From Akkermansia muciniphila (GTDB lineage: Bacteria; Verrucomicrobiota; Verrucomicrobiia; Limisphaerales; UBA9464): a DNA stretch of 54,573 nucleotides. Of this stretch, positions 8,164-16,245 are shown piece after piece. The position numbers and the translations under genes were made by a program. Position 1 is the first letter of the stretch. The number at the start of each line of letters is the position of its first letter. Location: the NCBI GenBank assembly GCA_945898055.1, contig CAMDGV010000028.1:1-54573 (forward strand). The letters are read 5' to 3'. The notes under the pieces are model-generated. The model saw nothing but the letters and a program-made list of their open reading frames with translations. It had not been told where the DNA came from and made no database searches.

Positions 8164-8970
8164 ATGGATCTTTCTGATCGTTCCTCATCGCTAACAACGG
8201 CGCCGATTGGGGAAGAAAGTCCCCTTGAAGTGCATGATTTGACGGTGGCCTATCGAAAGAAGCCGGTGCTTTGGGGGGTAGATCTTCGAGCGCCTGCAGG
8301 AAAATTAATCGGCATTCTTGGACCGAATGGGGCGGGTAAATCGACCTTGATCAAGGCTTGTATGGGGTTGTTACCGGCCTCGGCGGGTTGGGTAAAAGTT
8401 TTTGGTAAACCGATCAATCAATCGCTTTTACGTGTCGGTTATGTCCCGCAGCGAGAGTCGGTCGATTGGGATTTTCCGGTTAATGTGATGGATGTGGTAC
8501 TGATGGGTCGGTACGGCAAACTCGGTTTATTTCGTCGGCCAACGGCGGCCGATCGGTCCTGTGCCCGAGACTGTTTGGAGCGGGTTAAAATGTTGCCCTT
8601 TGCTGACCGTCAAATTTCCAACTTATCGGGTGGACAACAGCAGCGAGTCTTTTTAGCAAGGGCCTTGGCTCAGGAGAGCGACCTCTATTTTATGGATGAA
8701 CCCTTTGCCGGGGTCGATGCGGCGACCGAGACGGCCATCATTGAATTGCTTCATGAGCTGCGCCATCAAGGGAAGACTCTCTTTGTGGTCCACCATGACT
8801 TACCTACTGCTAGGAATTATTTCGACTGGCTTTTATTGCTTAACATGAGGGTGGTGGCGTTTGGTCCGACCGAACACGTTTTCACTTATGATCTTTTACA
8901 AAAAACCTATGGAGGACGGCTGACCATCTTGAGTGAAGTCGCCGAAGCGGTCCGAGTTAAAGAGGCTTAA
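8164..8970 (+). CDS. ATPase subunit of the metal ABC importer (YtgB/MntB-like)
   Basis: A 268-residue cytoplasmic ABC ATPase that powers metal uptake. It has Walker A GPNGAGKST (near residue 58), the signature LSGGQQQR, Walker B LYFMDEPFAG and the switch histidine in VVHHDL. The Q-loop segment VGYVPQRESVDWDFPVNVMDVVLMGRYG is typical of manganese/zinc importers. About 20 N-terminal residues precede the conserved domain. The stop codon ends at 8970 and the permease gene begins at 8972, so the two are almost certainly translationally coupled. Confidence 0.93.
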   Translation: MDLSDRSSSLTTAPIGEESPLEVHDLTVAYRKKPVLWGVDLRAPAGKLIGILGPNGAGKSTLIKACMGLLPASAGWVKVFGKPINQSLLRVGYVPQRESVDWDFPVNVMDVVLMGRYGKLGLFRRPTAADRSCARDCLERVKMLPFADRQISNLSGGQQQRVFLARALAQESDLYFMDEPFAGVDAATETAIIELLHELRHQGKTLFVVHHDLPTARNYFDWLLLLNMRVVAFGPTEHVFTYDLLQKTYGGRLTILSEVAEAVRVKEA

Positions 8971-8971
8971 G

Positions 8972-10453
8972 ATGATCCCGTTGACCTCCAGTTCTGCTCG
9001 GCAATTCCTTGGAATAGGAGGGCTTTTCGTCGGATTAAATTCTTTAACCACGACGTTATGTGCGGCGCGCATCGGGGACATCACCGAGACGGTTTGGCAG
9101 GCTCAAGCGCTCCGATTTTTGACCCTTGCCGATCCGTCTGTACGCTTTGCGGTTTTGGGAACCGTCTTGCTAGGGATTGTCTGTGGCCTTTTGGGTGGAT
9201 TTCTGGTGGTACGCCGGATGTCGCTGGTGGGGGATGCCTTATCCCACGCTGTCTTACCCGGCGTGGCTTTAGGTTTTCTTTGGAATATGGAGAAGGATCC
9301 CGTGGCTATTTTTATTGGAGCTACGGTAGCGGGGTTGTTGGGGACAGGTTTAGTTCATTTAATTACCCGAACGACCCGCCTTAAAGAGGATGCCGCCTTG
9401 GGCATGATTTTGGCGGGCTTTTTTGGGGCTGGTTTGTGTTTGATGTCGATGTTCCAACGGTTGCCTACCGGTAATAAAACAGGCATCGATAAATTTTTAT
9501 TTGGTCAGGCATCAGCGATTGGAGCGGAGGATATTCGTTTGATGACCGTGGTGACTGTGTTGGTGTTGGGGTTAATTTGTGTGGGCTATAAAGAGTTTCT
9601 CTTAGTGAGCTTTGACCCTGGTTTTTCCAAAGTTTGTGCCTTACCGACGCGCTGGTTGCAGCATGGATTGATGCTTTTGCTTACTTTCTCCGTGGTCATT
9701 GCTCTGCAGGCGGTGGGGGCGGTGTTGGTATCGGCGATGTTAATTACCCCAGCCGCAACCGCTTATTTATTAACCGACCGAATGCATCGGATGCTCATTT
9801 ACGGCACGTTGATAGGAATGTTGTCGGGTGTCACAGGCGCGTTTCTTTCTTTTCTGGGTACCCATCTGCCGACCGGTCCTTTTATGGTGCTATCAGCCAG
9901 CGGCTTTTTTGTCGTTGCCTTCTTTTTTGCGCCAAACCGAGGGGTTATTCCCCGGTGGTGGATGGCTCGATCGCAACGGATAAGAATTGTTCGAGAGAAC
10001 ACCTTAAAAGCGGTTTATCAGATTTTAGAAAACGAAGAATTTAGAAGGGAATCGGTGAGTTTACGTGAACTAGCTGAGCGTCGACGCCTGACATTTGATG
10101 AGGTTTTTAGGGAAGTTCGATCGCTGATCTCGGTGAACTTTGCAACGGCTGTCGACGATTCGGTGGCGTTGACTCCGTCGGGTTGGCAACGCGCGGCGTC
10201 CATTGTGCGGAATCATCGATTATGGGAGTTGTATTTGACCCATGCTGTCCAGATGGCACCCGACCATGTTCATGACGACGCTGAGAAGATTGAGCACGTT
10301 TTGGGCGAGGATGCGGTGCGGCAACTTGAGCGCCGATTAGAGTTTGCCGACCGGGACCCTCATGGGCGACCGATACCCGCCGTGCAAGCGATTCATGGGC
10401 ATCCGAACGGAAGCCGCGAAAAACGGGTCACTGGATATGGAAAATCGTCATGA
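8972..10453 (+). CDS. Metal ABC permease fused to a C-terminal DtxR-type regulator (YtgCR-like)
   Basis: This 493-residue protein joins two modules. Residues about 1-320 are an ABC-3 family permease with many hydrophobic helices and GDALSHAVLPGVALGF (near residue 80). Residues about 342-470 form a DtxR/MntR-like regulator: a winged helix (ENTLKAVYQIL... LTPSGWQRA), then a metal-binding dimerisation domain with likely ligands His415, Glu419, His432/434, Glu441, His442 and His464 (motifs HRLWELYL, KIEHVLGE, DPHGRPIP). The same architecture is known as YtgCR in Chlamydia, where the C-terminal part is cut off as an iron-dependent repressor. Cleavage here is inference. The start at 8972 follows the ATPase stop; an upstream in-frame start lies inside that gene. 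It overlaps the next gene by ATGA. Confidence 0.9.
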   Translation: MIPLTSSSARQFLGIGGLFVGLNSLTTTLCAARIGDITETVWQAQALRFLTLADPSVRFAVLGTVLLGIVCGLLGGFLVVRRMSLVGDALSHAVLPGVALGFLWNMEKDPVAIFIGATVAGLLGTGLVHLITRTTRLKEDAALGMILAGFFGAGLCLMSMFQRLPTGNKTGIDKFLFGQASAIGAEDIRLMTVVTVLVLGLICVGYKEFLLVSFDPGFSKVCALPTRWLQHGLMLLLTFSVVIALQAVGAVLVSAMLITPAATAYLLTDRMHRMLIYGTLIGMLSGVTGAFLSFLGTHLPTGPFMVLSASGFFVVAFFFAPNRGVIPRWWMARSQRIRIVRENTLKAVYQILENEEFRRESVSLRELAERRRLTFDEVFREVRSLISVNFATAVDDSVALTPSGWQRAASIVRNHRLWELYLTHAVQMAPDHVHDDAEKIEHVLGEDAVRQLERRLEFADRDPHGRPIPAVQAIHGHPNGSREKRVTGYGKSS

Positions 10454-11403
10454 GTTTCATTCCTCATTTTTCCGTGCATCAGGTTTTTATTGCTCCTTGG
10501 ACGACGGATATTTCCAGTTATGGCTGGATAATGTTGATGACCTTTCTGGTGGGAGCGGCCTGCGGACTTGTCGGCAATTATCTCATTTTACGTCGGATGG
10601 CACTCATGGGAGACGCGATTAGCCACAGCGTTCTTCCGGGTATTGTCGTTGCTTTTCTGGTAACGGGTTCCCGAGGGACCGTGCCGATGTTTGCTGGGGC
10701 GGTAGCGGCGGCGGTCCTGACGACAGTGTTGATTGAGGTCATACACCGGCATTCAGTCATCAAGCAAGATGCGGCAATAGGGATTGCCTTTTCAAGTCTG
10801 TTTGCTTTGGGGGTGATTCTGATCGCTGTCTTTGCTGACACCGTAGATTTGGATCAAGACTGTGTCTTGAACGGGGAACTCCCGCTCATTGCGGTAAGCC
10901 CGCCGATGACCCTTGCTGGGATGACCCTAGGACCACCAGCGGTGGTCCGGATGGGATGTGTTCTTTTTTTCTCGTGCGGCTTAATTCTTCTTTTCTATAA
11001 GGAACTCTTGTTGAGCTCTTTTGACCCGGCCTTGGCATCGGCAATGGGACTACGATCAGGATGGATCCATCAGTTACTGATGATTTGGCTGTCGATTACG
11101 GTAGTGTCGGCTTTTGAGGCCGTGGGATCCATCCTCGTGATTGCCATGTTGATTTTACCGGGAGCGACAGCGGCACTCATCAGCGATCGGTTGGTCGTGC
11201 GTTTGGGGTGGAGTCTTGTGCATGCGGCACTGAGTGCGGTCTTGGGACTTCATTTATCCATTGGATTGGACTGTTCCCCCTCGGGAGCGGCGGTGGTGGC
11301 TGGGTCCTTTTTATTCGGAGTTGCATGGGTTTTTGGGCCCCAAGATGGTTTGGTGAGTCGTTGGTGGAGTCGAAAAGAGGGACGCACTGAGACCTTAGTT
11401 TGA
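10450..11403 (+). CDS. Second metal ABC permease (YtgD-like)
   Basis: This 317-residue integral membrane protein is of the ABC-3 (ZnuB/MntB/TroCD) family and should pair with the permease half of the preceding fusion as a heterodimer. It shows the family stretch MGDAISHSVLPGIVVAFL (near residue 55), the KQDAAIGIAFSSLFALGVILI helix and VGSILVIAMLILPGATAALISDR. It lacks a regulator domain and ends soon after the last helix (LVSRWWSRKEGRTETLV). Its ATG at 10450 overlaps the previous stop in an ATGA junction, so it is the last gene of the operon. A 110-base gap precedes gltA. Confidence 0.92.
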   Translation: MSFIPHFSVHQVFIAPWTTDISSYGWIMLMTFLVGAACGLVGNYLILRRMALMGDAISHSVLPGIVVAFLVTGSRGTVPMFAGAVAAAVLTTVLIEVIHRHSVIKQDAAIGIAFSSLFALGVILIAVFADTVDLDQDCVLNGELPLIAVSPPMTLAGMTLGPPAVVRMGCVLFFSCGLILLFYKELLLSSFDPALASAMGLRSGWIHQLLMIWLSITVVSAFEAVGSILVIAMLILPGATAALISDRLVVRLGWSLVHAALSAVLGLHLSIGLDCSPSGAAVVAGSFLFGVAWVFGPQDGLVSRWWSRKEGRTETLV

Positions 11404-11513
11404 AGGTGGAGGGACCGATTATTCGATCAAGACAAGGGTAATTCGTTGACGCCCATTTCCTCCAACTCACACACTGTCCTGAAACTTGGATCAGCCGGTT
11501 AGACTTTTATACG

Positions 11514-12656
11514 ATGAGTACTCCCCCCCCTCCACCCTTAAGCGTTTCCAAGGGACTTGAAGGCATCATTGCTGCGCACACGCGCTTGAGTGATGTCCGA
11601 GGCGACATTGGTCAGTTAATTTATTGTGGCTACGATATTAATGAATTAGCGGGAGTGGTCAGTTACGAAGAGGTTGTGCATTTGCTGTTCCACAATCATC
11701 TGCCCAGTGTGAAAGAGTTGGCGGAGTTAAAGGGCGTCTTGGTTGGTTATCGGGAACTTCCGCAAGGCGTGGTCGATTTGCTGACCGCCTTACCGAAGGA
11801 TTGTCCGCCCATGCATGCCATCCGCACAGGAGTGAGTGCCTTGGGTTGTTATGACACAACGGCAGACGACGACACTATGGATGCGCAGCGGCGGAAGGCC
11901 TTGAGGTTAATTGCTCAGATTCCGGTAATCACCGCTTATTTTCACCGGTCACGCCAAGGATTACCTTTGGTTGCTCCAGACCGTGGTCTCAGTGAGGCTG
12001 CTAATTTCCTCTGGATGATTGATGGGGTAAAGCCTTCGGACGAGAAGGTTAGCACCATGGATATGTGTTATGTCCTGCATGCCGATCATGGAATGAATGC
12101 GTCGACCTTCAGTGCGCGGGTGACCATCGCCACCTTGAGCGATATGTATTCAGCGGTAACAACTGCCATAGGAACCTTGAAAGGACCGTTGCACGGCGGA
12201 GCCAACGAGGGGGTGATCAAGATGCTGAAGGAAATTGGGTCACTTGAAGCGGTGGATGCCTATGTTGCGGAGTGTTTAGCTCAGAAGAGGAAAATCATGG
12301 GGATCGGGCATCGGGTTTATAAAGTGTTGGATCCTCGGGCGCCGCATCTTAAGCGGATGGGGCAAATTCTTTCCGCCAAATTGGGTGAACCCAAGTGGAT
12401 CCTGATGTCTGAGCGGATCGCGGAATTGATGCTTCAGGAGAAGGGATTGCACGCAAATGTTGATTTCTACAGTGCCACCGTCTACTACAGTTTGGGGATT
12501 CCGACGGATCTTTTCACTCCGATTTTTGCCATTGCACGGACCAGCGGTTGGACAGCGCATGTTTTGGAGCAATTAGCAGATAATCGATTGATCCGACCTC
12601 AATCGGTTTATACTGGGCCTTTGGGACTTTTGGTAACTCCAATCGACCAACGCTAA
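11514..12656 (+). CDS. gltA: Citrate synthase
   Basis: This enzyme condenses acetyl-CoA and oxaloacetate to citrate in the TCA cycle. The 380-residue length fits the short (type I/Bacillus-like) group. Catalytic motifs are visible: His in YVLHADHGMNASTFSAR, His in GIGHRVYKVLDPRAPH, and Asp in NVDFYSATVYYSLGIP, plus GPLHGGANEGV. The N-terminus is a short proline-rich tail encoded partly by a run of eight C (11523-11530). Methylcitrate synthase is a conceivable alternative, but the following succinyl-CoA synthetase genes favour the TCA role. No Shine-Dalgarno sequence is visible. It probably shares a transcript with sucCD. Confidence 0.92.
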   Translation: MSTPPPPPLSVSKGLEGIIAAHTRLSDVRGDIGQLIYCGYDINELAGVVSYEEVVHLLFHNHLPSVKELAELKGVLVGYRELPQGVVDLLTALPKDCPPMHAIRTGVSALGCYDTTADDDTMDAQRRKALRLIAQIPVITAYFHRSRQGLPLVAPDRGLSEAANFLWMIDGVKPSDEKVSTMDMCYVLHADHGMNASTFSARVTIATLSDMYSAVTTAIGTLKGPLHGGANEGVIKMLKEIGSLEAVDAYVAECLAQKRKIMGIGHRVYKVLDPRAPHLKRMGQILSAKLGEPKWILMSERIAELMLQEKGLHANVDFYSATVYYSLGIPTDLFTPIFAIARTSGWTAHVLEQLADNRLIRPQSVYTGPLGLLVTPIDQR

Positions 12657-12752
12657 TTTTCCATCTTGAAGGATTACGAAGAGCCCGTAGGCAGATTCAA
12701 TCCCCCCGACGCTAGTGGCAGACGTTTCTTTATTTTTTGGTAATTTTTTCGA

Positions 12753-13958
12753 ATGAACATTCACGAATATCAGGCTAAGCAACTTTTAAAACAGTACGGA
12801 GTAGCCGTACCGTCGGGTGATCCCTGCAAGACCCTCGAGGAGGCCACAACGGCAGCCAAAAAACTCTTTGATTCGGGACACTCCTTAATTGTGATTAAGT
12901 CTCAAATTCATGCAGGTGGACGTGGCAAAGGTACCTTTACGCACGGCTTTAAAGGTGGGGTTAAGTTAGCCAAGACCTTGGAAGAGGCGGTGACCTACGC
13001 AGAGAACATGCTGGGTAAGACCTTGGTGACCAAGCAGACAGGGCCTGAAGGCCGAGTGGTGCAAACCATTCTAGTTGCGGCAGCCGAGAAGATCGTGAAG
13101 GAGTTTTACCTAGCCGTGTTGCTGGATCGTGCGACGTCACGCCCACTGATCATGGCCAGCACTGAAGGGGGTGTGGACATTGAGGAAGTCGCCGAGAAGA
13201 CCCCCGAGAAAATCATCAAAGAAACGGTGGACCCAGCGGTCGGTATTCAGCCGTATCAAGCCCGAAAAATCGCCCATGGATTGGGACTTAAGGGTGAGGT
13301 GTTCAACGCTGCAGTGAAGTTGATTATGGGGGTGTACAAGACCTCGTGGGAATGCGATGCATCGATGGTTGAGATCAATCCATTAGCGATCGTCGAGACG
13401 GCTTCAGGTAAAGAGTCAATCATGTGTGTGGATGCAAAGATCAGCTTGGATGACAATGCCTTGTACCGTCATACTGATATCTTAGCGATGCGTGATTTGG
13501 CGGAAGAATCCCCCCTAGAAATCGAGGCCAGCAAGTTCTCGCTGAATTACATTAAGTTGGACGGAAGTATTGCTTGTTTGGTGAATGGAGCGGGTTTGGC
13601 GATGTCGACGATGGATATTATCCAGCACTACGGAGGGTTACCTGCGAATTTCTTGGATGTTGGAGGTGGGGCAAGCAAGGACCAAGTATCAGCGGCGTTT
13701 AAGATCATATTGAGCGATCCCAACGTGAAGGCGATTTTTGTTAACATTTTCGGAGGCATTATGGATTGCGACGTCATTGCCAATGGAATTGTTGAAGCGG
13801 TTAAAGAGACAGGCTTAAAGTTGCCTTTGATTGTCCGTTTGGAGGGCAACAATGTCGTGGCCGGCAAGGCCACTTTGGCGGCATCTGGTTTGACGATTAT
13901 CAACGGTGACACCATGGCTGATGCTGCGAAGAAGGTCGTAGCGGCCGTGAATAGCTGA
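12753..13958 (+). CDS. sucC: Succinyl-CoA synthetase beta subunit (ADP/GDP-forming)
   Basis: The beta subunit carries the ATP-grasp and succinate-binding domains of succinate-CoA ligase, the substrate-level phosphorylation step of the TCA cycle. The 401-residue product opens with the family-typical [17 protein letters not shown], has the ATP-grasp loop [19 protein letters not shown] and the C-terminal phosphate-loop region [21 protein letters not shown]. Length is about a dozen residues above the usual 388. It is followed 49 bases later by sucD. No Shine-Dalgarno sequence precedes the ATG; the leader is T-rich. Confidence 0.96.
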   Translation: MNIHEYQAKQLLKQYGVAVPSGDPCKTLEEATTAAKKLFDSGHSLIVIKSQIHAGGRGKGTFTHGFKGGVKLAKTLEEAVTYAENMLGKTLVTKQTGPEGRVVQTILVAAAEKIVKEFYLAVLLDRATSRPLIMASTEGGVDIEEVAEKTPEKIIKETVDPAVGIQPYQARKIAHGLGLKGEVFNAAVKLIMGVYKTSWECDASMVEINPLAIVETASGKESIMCVDAKISLDDNALYRHTDILAMRDLAEESPLEIEASKFSLNYIKLDGSIACLVNGAGLAMSTMDIIQHYGGLPANFLDVGGGASKDQVSAAFKIILSDPNVKAIFVNIFGGIMDCDVIANGIVEAVKETGLKLPLIVRLEGNNVVAGKATLAASGLTIINGDTMADAAKKVVAAVNS

Positions 13959-14007
13959 ACTATCGAGTCTGTCGCCTTCCACACCGATCCCTCACTTTTT
14001 CACTGAT

Positions 14008-14910
14008 ATGTCTATTTTCGTTACTCCGCAAACCAAGATTCTTATTCAGGGCATTACCGGTTCGTTCGGTGCCCGTCACGCTCAACTTTCCATCGAGTAC
14101 GGCACACAGGTTGTGGCCGGTGTTACCCCCGGAAAAGGGGGACAGATATTCGAGCACAAGGGAGTTCGAGTTCCGATTTTCGATACGGTTGAGGAGGCCG
14201 TAAAAGCCACAGGTGCGACGACCAGCGCGGTGTTTGTTCCTCCTCCATTTGCTGCGGATGCCATCCTCGAAGGTGTTGATGCGGGATTGGACCTAGTGGT
14301 GGCGATCACCGAAGGCATTCCAGTGAACGATATGGTCCGAGTAAAGCGGGCGATGAGCGGATTGCGAACACGATTGATTGGACCGAATTGTCCTGGACTA
14401 GTAACCCCGGGTGAAGGGAAAGATTCCCATGGGGGTTGCCGGATTGGTATTGCGCCCGGTTACATTCATAAGAAAGGAAATATCGGAGTGGTGAGTCGCT
14501 CGGGTACTTTGACTTATGAGGCTGTCTTCCAGTTGACCAGTCGTGGGGTGGGTCAATCGACCTGTGTCGGTATTGGGGGCGATCCAGTGAACGGAACCTC
14601 GCATTTGGATGTGATCAAGCTATTCATGGCGGACCCGGAGACTCATGGGATTATTATGATTGGGGAAATTGGGGGCGCGGCTGAGGAAGAAGCTGCGGAA
14701 TGGATCGCACTGCACGGCACCAAGCCGGTTGCTGGATTCATCGCTGGAGCGACGGCACCCCCAGGACGGCGAATGGGGCATGCTGGAGCCATTGTGAGTG
14801 GGGGAAAAGGGACTGCTCAGGCGAAGTTTGATGCTTTTCGTGCAGCAGGCATCGGAGTTGCCGCAACACCGAGTGAAATGGCGGACACCTTGTTGCGTTT
14901 GATGAAATGA
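14008..14910 (+). CDS. sucD: Succinyl-CoA synthetase alpha subunit
   Basis: The alpha subunit binds CoA and carries the phosphorylated histidine. The 300-residue product has the CoA-binding Rossmann segment [19 protein letters not shown], the [10 protein letters not shown] loop, [12 protein letters not shown], and the active-site histidine in [18 protein letters not shown] (near residue 250). Length is normal. It completes the gltA-sucC-sucD group; the order suggests coordinated expression of these TCA steps. The following membrane-protein gene starts 43 bases downstream and may be co-transcribed. Confidence 0.97.
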   Translation: MSIFVTPQTKILIQGITGSFGARHAQLSIEYGTQVVAGVTPGKGGQIFEHKGVRVPIFDTVEEAVKATGATTSAVFVPPPFAADAILEGVDAGLDLVVAITEGIPVNDMVRVKRAMSGLRTRLIGPNCPGLVTPGEGKDSHGGCRIGIAPGYIHKKGNIGVVSRSGTLTYEAVFQLTSRGVGQSTCVGIGGDPVNGTSHLDVIKLFMADPETHGIIMIGEIGGAAEEEAAEWIALHGTKPVAGFIAGATAPPGRRMGHAGAIVSGGKGTAQAKFDAFRAAGIGVAATPSEMADTLLRLMK

Positions 14911-14953
14911 TCCCAGTCGTGGCAAGAGAGTTTTGCCCGGTCGAGTCCTTGCC

Positions 14954-15790
14954 ATGAAATGGCTCGACTGGATTGTTAATCTTACTGGCATTCTGCTTTG
15001 GCTGGGCACACGTCAATTTGGGGTTATCCCAGTGTCGAGAAAACCGGCACTGACCTTGGCATCAAATCTGAAATCGCTGGGTCGCAAGGGAGGGGTTCGA
15101 CGGTGGGCTTTTCCGCTGTCGTTGTTCTTGCTCCTCGTGGGTAGGGCGTTGCTCCACTATTGGTTTCCTCAACACTTTGCTGAGGCAGCTATTTGGTCGA
15201 GTGGAGCCGTCGCAGTCAGTTTTCGTAGTGATTTTCTCGGGCGCATGTTGGCTTATTCTTTTCTGAGTTGGCTGGAAATTGTTTTAATCGTCTACGTGGG
15301 TTTTGGTTTTTTTGCTGGATTGCGTCGAAACGATAAAGAGCCTGATTCGCTGACACTCTGTCTAAGGTCGGAGTTGGGAATGGCTGGGCGCTGGCCTGTC
15401 CCCTTGGCCTGTCTCCCTTTTTTAATTCTAGCAGGGTGCCTCTGGATGTTGGGAGCGGGGTGGTTGGTCGATGCAGCATTGTTACCGCCCATTCAATCGA
15501 CAACTCATCGCCTTCAACAAGCGGTGGTCGTTGCTTTAGGATTACTTCCCCTCTTAAAATGGCCGGTGGTGGCTTTATGTTTTTTGCGTTTTCTCTTGGA
15601 TCACGTTTATTTGGGGAGTTTTCCCCTCTGGGATTATGCCTATGAGACAGGGGGGGCGCTCTGTCGGTGGATACCACTGAGATTGGGCCTGATTGATTTT
15701 GCTCCCTTGGTTGTTGCCTGCATTTTTTTTTGGTTCGCTTTTTTTCTCGAGGAATTTCTACCGCAACTCTTTCAACGCCTGCCCTTGTGA
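14954..15790 (+). CDS. YggT-like integral membrane protein
   Basis: A 278-residue hydrophobic protein with about five to six predicted membrane segments (for example NLTGILLWLG, FPLSLFLLLVGRALLHYWF, PLACLPFLILAGCLWMLGAGW, FAPLVVACIFFWFAFFLEEF). The C-terminal part, LCRWIPLRLGLIDFAPLVV, matches the YggT family pattern of a Pro motif followed by IDxxP. YggT proteins are linked to osmotic or envelope functions, not defined here. The frame extends to a TTG at 14933, but the ATG at 14954 gives a typical membrane-protein N-terminus. An IS66 remnant begins within about 70 bases of the stop. Family assignment is moderate. Confidence 0.65.
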   Translation: MKWLDWIVNLTGILLWLGTRQFGVIPVSRKPALTLASNLKSLGRKGGVRRWAFPLSLFLLLVGRALLHYWFPQHFAEAAIWSSGAVAVSFRSDFLGRMLAYSFLSWLEIVLIVYVGFGFFAGLRRNDKEPDSLTLCLRSELGMAGRWPVPLACLPFLILAGCLWMLGAGWLVDAALLPPIQSTTHRLQQAVVVALGLLPLLKWPVVALCFLRFLLDHVYLGSFPLWDYAYETGGALCRWIPLRLGLIDFAPLVVACIFFWFAFFLEEFLPQLFQRLPL

Positions 15791-15856
15791 GTTGCAGAGA
15801 AACTTGCCTACTGGGGGGCGGCCTGTGCGGATGAACTCAATGGTGCCGTCTCGGAC

Positions 15857-16195
15857 ATGGTTGTGCCGCCTGAGATTGAAAAGGTAGATCGCAAGAAGTC
15901 GGTGCGCCGCGCTTGGCCAGAAAAGATCCAAGTCGTGGAAGAACGCCCTGTCGACGGTTGCAACTGCGGCTTGGATCAAAGTCCAGTGCCAGCACCGATG
16001 CCTCCGCAGGTGATTGAAAAAGAACTCTGCGGCCTCGGCCTTTTGGCTCACGTGGCTCTCTAAAAGGACATCGAACACCGTCCGCTGGATCGAGTGCAGC
16101 AAGAATTAGCACACAAGAATTAGCACGCAACGGCGTGGAAATCACTCGCACAACTTTGGCCGATTGGGTTGATGTCGCACATCGAAACAGATTGA
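15857..16195 (+). pseudogene. Decayed IS66-family transposase (TnpC) remnant
   Basis: Plus-strand translation gives pieces of the N-terminal half of an IS66 TnpC transposase in the expected order: a zinc-finger-like VDGCNCG after a WPEKIQVVEERP block, then APMPPQVIEKELCGLGLLAHVAL, then IEHRPLDRVQQELA and NGVEITRTTLADWVDVA. Three lesions separate them: about 35 residues normally between CxCG and the APxP block are missing, an in-frame TAA sits at about 16061-16063, and a 14-base tandem duplication (16100-16126) shifts the frame. The DDE catalytic domain, tnpA, tnpB and terminal inverted repeats are absent. It is a dead fragment between the YggT-like gene and the helicase gene. Confidence 0.75.
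16100..16126. repeat. 14-bp-period tandem duplication inside the IS66 remnant
   Basis: CAAGAATTAGCAC occurs at 16100-16112 and again at 16114-16126, a period of 14 bases. Removing one unit restores the transposase frame (VQQELA joined to RNGVEITRTTLADW), so the duplication is a frameshifting mutation that arose within the element. Confidence 0.85.
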
Positions 16196-16245
16196 AAAAA
16201 GGGACATTTTTACAGAGCTTTGATCCAGCTTTGATTTTAAAACGT

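Noticed and set aside
11523-11530. C8 tract at the start of gltA as a phase-variation switch
   Set aside because: A core TCA enzyme is an unlikely phase-variable gene, and the tract encodes a poorly conserved proline tail.
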